Positions 5,828 through 8,216 of a stretch of DNA of 8,216 nt are shown here, in pieces. Source of the stretch: Hyphomicrobiales bacterium (GTDB lineage: Bacteria; Pseudomonadota; Alphaproteobacteria; Rhizobiales; Beijerinckiaceae); the NCBI GenBank assembly GCA_028290125.1, contig JAQGKM010000230.1, positions 1-8,216 of the forward strand. Direction: 5' to 3'. The notes beneath the pieces are model-generated. The model ran no database searches, was not told the DNA's origin, and saw nothing but the letters and a program-made list of their open reading frames with translations. A program made the position numbers and the translations under genes. Positions within the stretch are counted from its first letter, which is position 1, and every line of letters begins with the position of its first letter.

Positions 5828-6961
5828 CTATTGGGCTCCGGTGAGAAACTCCTTCATCCGGGCAAAGAAGCCGGATGATTCCGGGTGCGTCTTGTTGGAT
5901 GATTCGGTTTCAAACTCCGACAGGAGTTCGCGCTGCCGCTTGGTAAGGTTCTGCGGCGTCTCGACATTCGCTTGAATATAGAGGTCGCCGAACTCGCGCG
6001 AGCGCAGCACCGGCATGCCCTTGGCCTTCAGCTTGAACTGCTTGCCCGACTGGGTGCCCTCCGGGACTTTCACCTTGGCTTCCGAGCCGTCGACCGTGTG
6101 GACCGTGAACTCGCCGCCGAGCGCCGCCTGCACCATCGAGATCGGCACGCGGCAGAACAGGTCCGCTCCGTCGCGCTGGAAGAACGGATGGGCCTTCATC
6201 GACAGGAAGATGTAGAGGTCGCCCGCCGGTCCGCCGCGCAGGCCGGATTCGCCCTCGCCAGCGAGACGGATGCGGGTGCCGTCCTCGACGCCCGGCGGAA
6301 TGTTGACCGACAGCGAGCGTTCGCGCGTCACCCGGCCTGCGCCGCGGCAGACGTCGCACGGATTGTCGATCATCTCGCCACGCCCCTGGCAGGTCGGGCA
6401 GGTGCGCTCGATGGCGAAGAAGCCCTGCTGGGCGCGCACGCGGCCCGCTCCGCCGCAGGTGCCGCAGGCGCGCGGCTTGGAGCCCGCCTTGGCGCCCGAG
6501 CCCTCGCACGCCTCGCAGGCGATGGAGGTGGGGACGCTGACCTGCGCCTGCTTGCCCCTGAAGGCGTCTTCGAGCGTGATTTCCAGATTGTAGCGCAGGT
6601 CCGCCCCGCGCTCGCGCCCGCCCGACGCGCGCTGGCGCCCGCCGCCGCCCATCATGCCGCCGAACAGATCGTCGAAAATGTCCGCCATGGAGGTGGCGAA
6701 CCCGTCGCCGCCGCCAAAGCCGCCGCCGCCTCCGTTTTCGAACGCCGCGTGGCCGAACCGGTCATAGGCGGCGCGCTTCTGGCCGTCCGACAGGCATTGG
6801 TAAGCCTCGTTGAGTTCCTTGAAGCGCGTTTCGGCCGCCGTGTCGCCCGGGTGCCGGTCGGGATGGCATTGCATCGCCGCCTTGCGGAACGCCGCCTTCA
6901 TCTCCGCCTCGGTCGAGGTGCGGGCGACCCCGAGGATCTCGTAATAATCGCGTTTGGACAT
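5828..6961 (-). CDS. dnaJ: Co-chaperone DnaJ (Hsp40)
   Basis: DnaJ delivers unfolded clients to DnaK and stimulates its ATPase. The 377-residue protein has the complete type I layout: a J domain (about 1-70) with HPD at 33-35, a Gly/Phe-rich linker (about 74-110), a zinc-binding domain with four CxxCxGxG repeats (149-156, 166-173, 188-195, 202-209), and C-terminal substrate-binding domains (about 211-350). All eight zinc cysteines are present. The ATG at 6961 gives the standard MSKRDYYEILGV start, but no Shine-Dalgarno sequence is obvious upstream; a small open frame ends 2 nt before the ATG and might couple translation. dnaJ is separated from dnaK by 251 nt and a strong hairpin. Confidence 0.98.
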   Translation of the reverse strand: MSKRDYYEILGVARTSTEAEMKAAFRKAAMQCHPDRHPGDTAAETRFKELNEAYQCLSDGQKRAAYDRFGHAAFENGGGGGFGGGDGFATSMADIFDDLFGGMMGGGGRQRASGGRERGADLRYNLEITLEDAFRGKQAQVSVPTSIACEACEGSGAKAGSKPRACGTCGGAGRVRAQQGFFAIERTCPTCQGRGEMIDNPCDVCRGAGRVTRERSLSVNIPPGVEDGTRIRLAGEGESGLRGGPAGDLYIFLSMKAHPFFQRDGADLFCRVPISMVQAALGGEFTVHTVDGSEAKVKVPEGTQSGKQFKLKAKGMPVLRSREFGDLYIQANVETPQNLTKRQRELLSEFETESSNKTHPESSGFFARMKEFLTGAQ

Positions 6962-6963
6962 TG

Positions 6964-7161
6964 TCAGACGTCGCCGCTCTGAGAAAGATCAGGCGAACCG
7001 CCGGAAGCGCGGCTCGCATCGCAGATGGAGATCAGGCGATACACCAGTTCTGGCGGAGCTGTCAGCACTGTGTCGCGCACGCGCCCATATTGATTTGAAA
7101 TCGCCACGGGACACCGGGATTTACCGCCTGGCATTCGCGCCCCGGGGCGCGCGGACCACAC
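6964..7161 (-). CDS. Possible small ORF abutting dnaJ
   Basis: A 65-codon frame (GTG at 7161, or 56 codons from ATG at 7134) runs to TGA at 6964-6966, 2 nt before the dnaJ ATG. I recognise no family. The C-terminal half (from about residue 32, VLTAPPELVYRLISICD) has plausible codon use, but the N-terminal part overlaps a GC palindrome and neither start has a good ribosome binding site. The tight junction with dnaJ, which itself lacks a clear Shine-Dalgarno sequence, is the only positive argument. It may equally be chance openness in high-GC DNA. Confidence 0.15.
   Translation of the reverse strand: MWSARPGARMPGGKSRCPVAISNQYGRVRDTVLTAPPELVYRLISICDASRASGGSPDLSQSGDV
7036..7065 (-). promoter_or_regulatory. 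Weak candidate promoter for dnaJ
   Basis: On the minus strand CTGACA (7060-7065; 5 of 6 to the -35 consensus) is 18 nt from TATCGC (7036-7041; 3 of 6 to the -10 consensus). It would start transcription near 7029 and leave a leader of about 67 nt. I see no convincing heat-shock (RpoH) promoter in the spacer, but my recall of that consensus is approximate. Confidence 0.25.
7092..7102. repeat. AT-rich 5-1-5 inverted repeat in dnaK-dnaJ spacer
   Basis: GATTTGAAATC is a perfect palindrome around one central base, within an AT-rich island (about 7086-7102) that stands out in very GC-rich surroundings. It could be part of a promoter or a small operator, but no matching second element is visible. 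Confidence 0.25.
7136..7151. repeat. 16-nt perfect GC palindrome after dnaK
   Basis: CGCGCCCCGGGGCGCG is its own reverse complement over 16 nt and can fold into a 6-bp stem with a CCGG loop. It lies 15 nt beyond the dnaK hairpin in the direction of dnaK transcription, so the two may act as a tandem terminator or protect the dnaK mRNA 3' end. Confidence 0.4.
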
Positions 7162-7166
7162 ACAGG

Positions 7167-7198
7167 CGGGGGCGCCCGCCTTGCGGCGAGCGCCCCCG
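7167..7198 (-). terminator. Strong GC hairpin downstream of dnaK
   Basis: CGGGGGCGC (7167-7175) pairs with 7190-7198 over 9 bp, and inside it CCGC (7176-7179) pairs with GCGG (7183-7186), with a 3-nt loop and a 3-nt bulge on one side. It starts 14 nt after the dnaK stop codon. No U tract follows on the minus strand. It probably marks the 3' end of most dnaK mRNA and may reduce read-through into dnaJ. Confidence 0.65.
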
Positions 7199-7212
7199 GG
7201 GTCGCGCCTGGA

Positions 7213-8216
<1,004 letters not shown>

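Noticed and set aside
5972..6982. A 336-codon plus-strand open frame opposite dnaJ
   Set aside because: It is the mirror of the dnaJ reading frame; its Ala/Arg-rich translation has no domain.
6962..7135. ROSE-type RNA thermometer or CIRCE element before dnaJ
   Set aside because: The CIRCE inverted repeat TTAGCACTC-N9-GAGTGCTAA is absent, and no hairpin pairing a Shine-Dalgarno sequence was visible, partly because no clear Shine-Dalgarno sequence exists there.

Overview
The window is a high-GC chromosomal stretch made mostly of housekeeping genes. The organism looks like an alphaproteobacterium, probably of the order Hyphomicrobiales (Rhizobiales). Two things support this. The 207-residue phosphoglycerate mutase is the short form I associate with that class. 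The order dnaK, dnaJ, PmtA-like methyltransferase, pyrF, then dapB and gpmA, is one I recall from Bradyrhizobium/Rhodopseudomonas-type genomes. The placement rests on memory of gene order and protein style, not on a search.

Layout, left to right. A perfect 11-bp hairpin (28-53) lies just beyond the end of gpmA. gpmA (phosphoglycerate mutase) and dapB (dihydrodipicolinate reductase) form a minus-strand pair 25 nt apart, with a good sigma70-type promoter before dapB. A 314-nt divergent spacer (1531-1844) follows. It holds that promoter, an operator-like inverted repeat, a hairpin with a T tract pointing toward the plus-strand genes, and a second perfect hairpin. Two plus-strand genes come next with an ATGA overlap: a polytopic membrane protein related to nucleotide (ATP/ADP) exchange transporters, and a Tat-signal aldo/keto reductase. 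They converge on pyrF (orotidine-5'-phosphate decarboxylase), with an 8-bp hairpin at the junction. Upstream of pyrF on the minus strand is a PmtA-like SAM-dependent methyltransferase with a long basic C-terminal tail. Then come dnaJ and the C-terminal half of dnaK, which runs off the right edge.

How the genes work together. DnaK and DnaJ are chaperone partners, but a strong GC hairpin after dnaK and a 251-nt spacer separate the genes, so dnaJ may have its own promoter or depend on read-through. PyrF serves pyrimidine synthesis, DapB serves lysine and peptidoglycan precursor synthesis, and GpmA serves glycolysis and gluconeogenesis; their clustering is positional, not one pathway. The transporter and reductase pair is the accessory part: it sits on the opposite strand inside an otherwise minus-strand block and is probably one transcription unit.

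I see no mobile element, CRISPR array, tRNA, rRNA or defence system. The most unusual features are the 11-residue-periodic tail of the methyltransferase, the cluster of hairpins in the dapB/transporter spacer, and a possible small ORF ending 2 nt before dnaJ, which has no clear ribosome binding site. All annotation is by reading; no database search or folding program was run.
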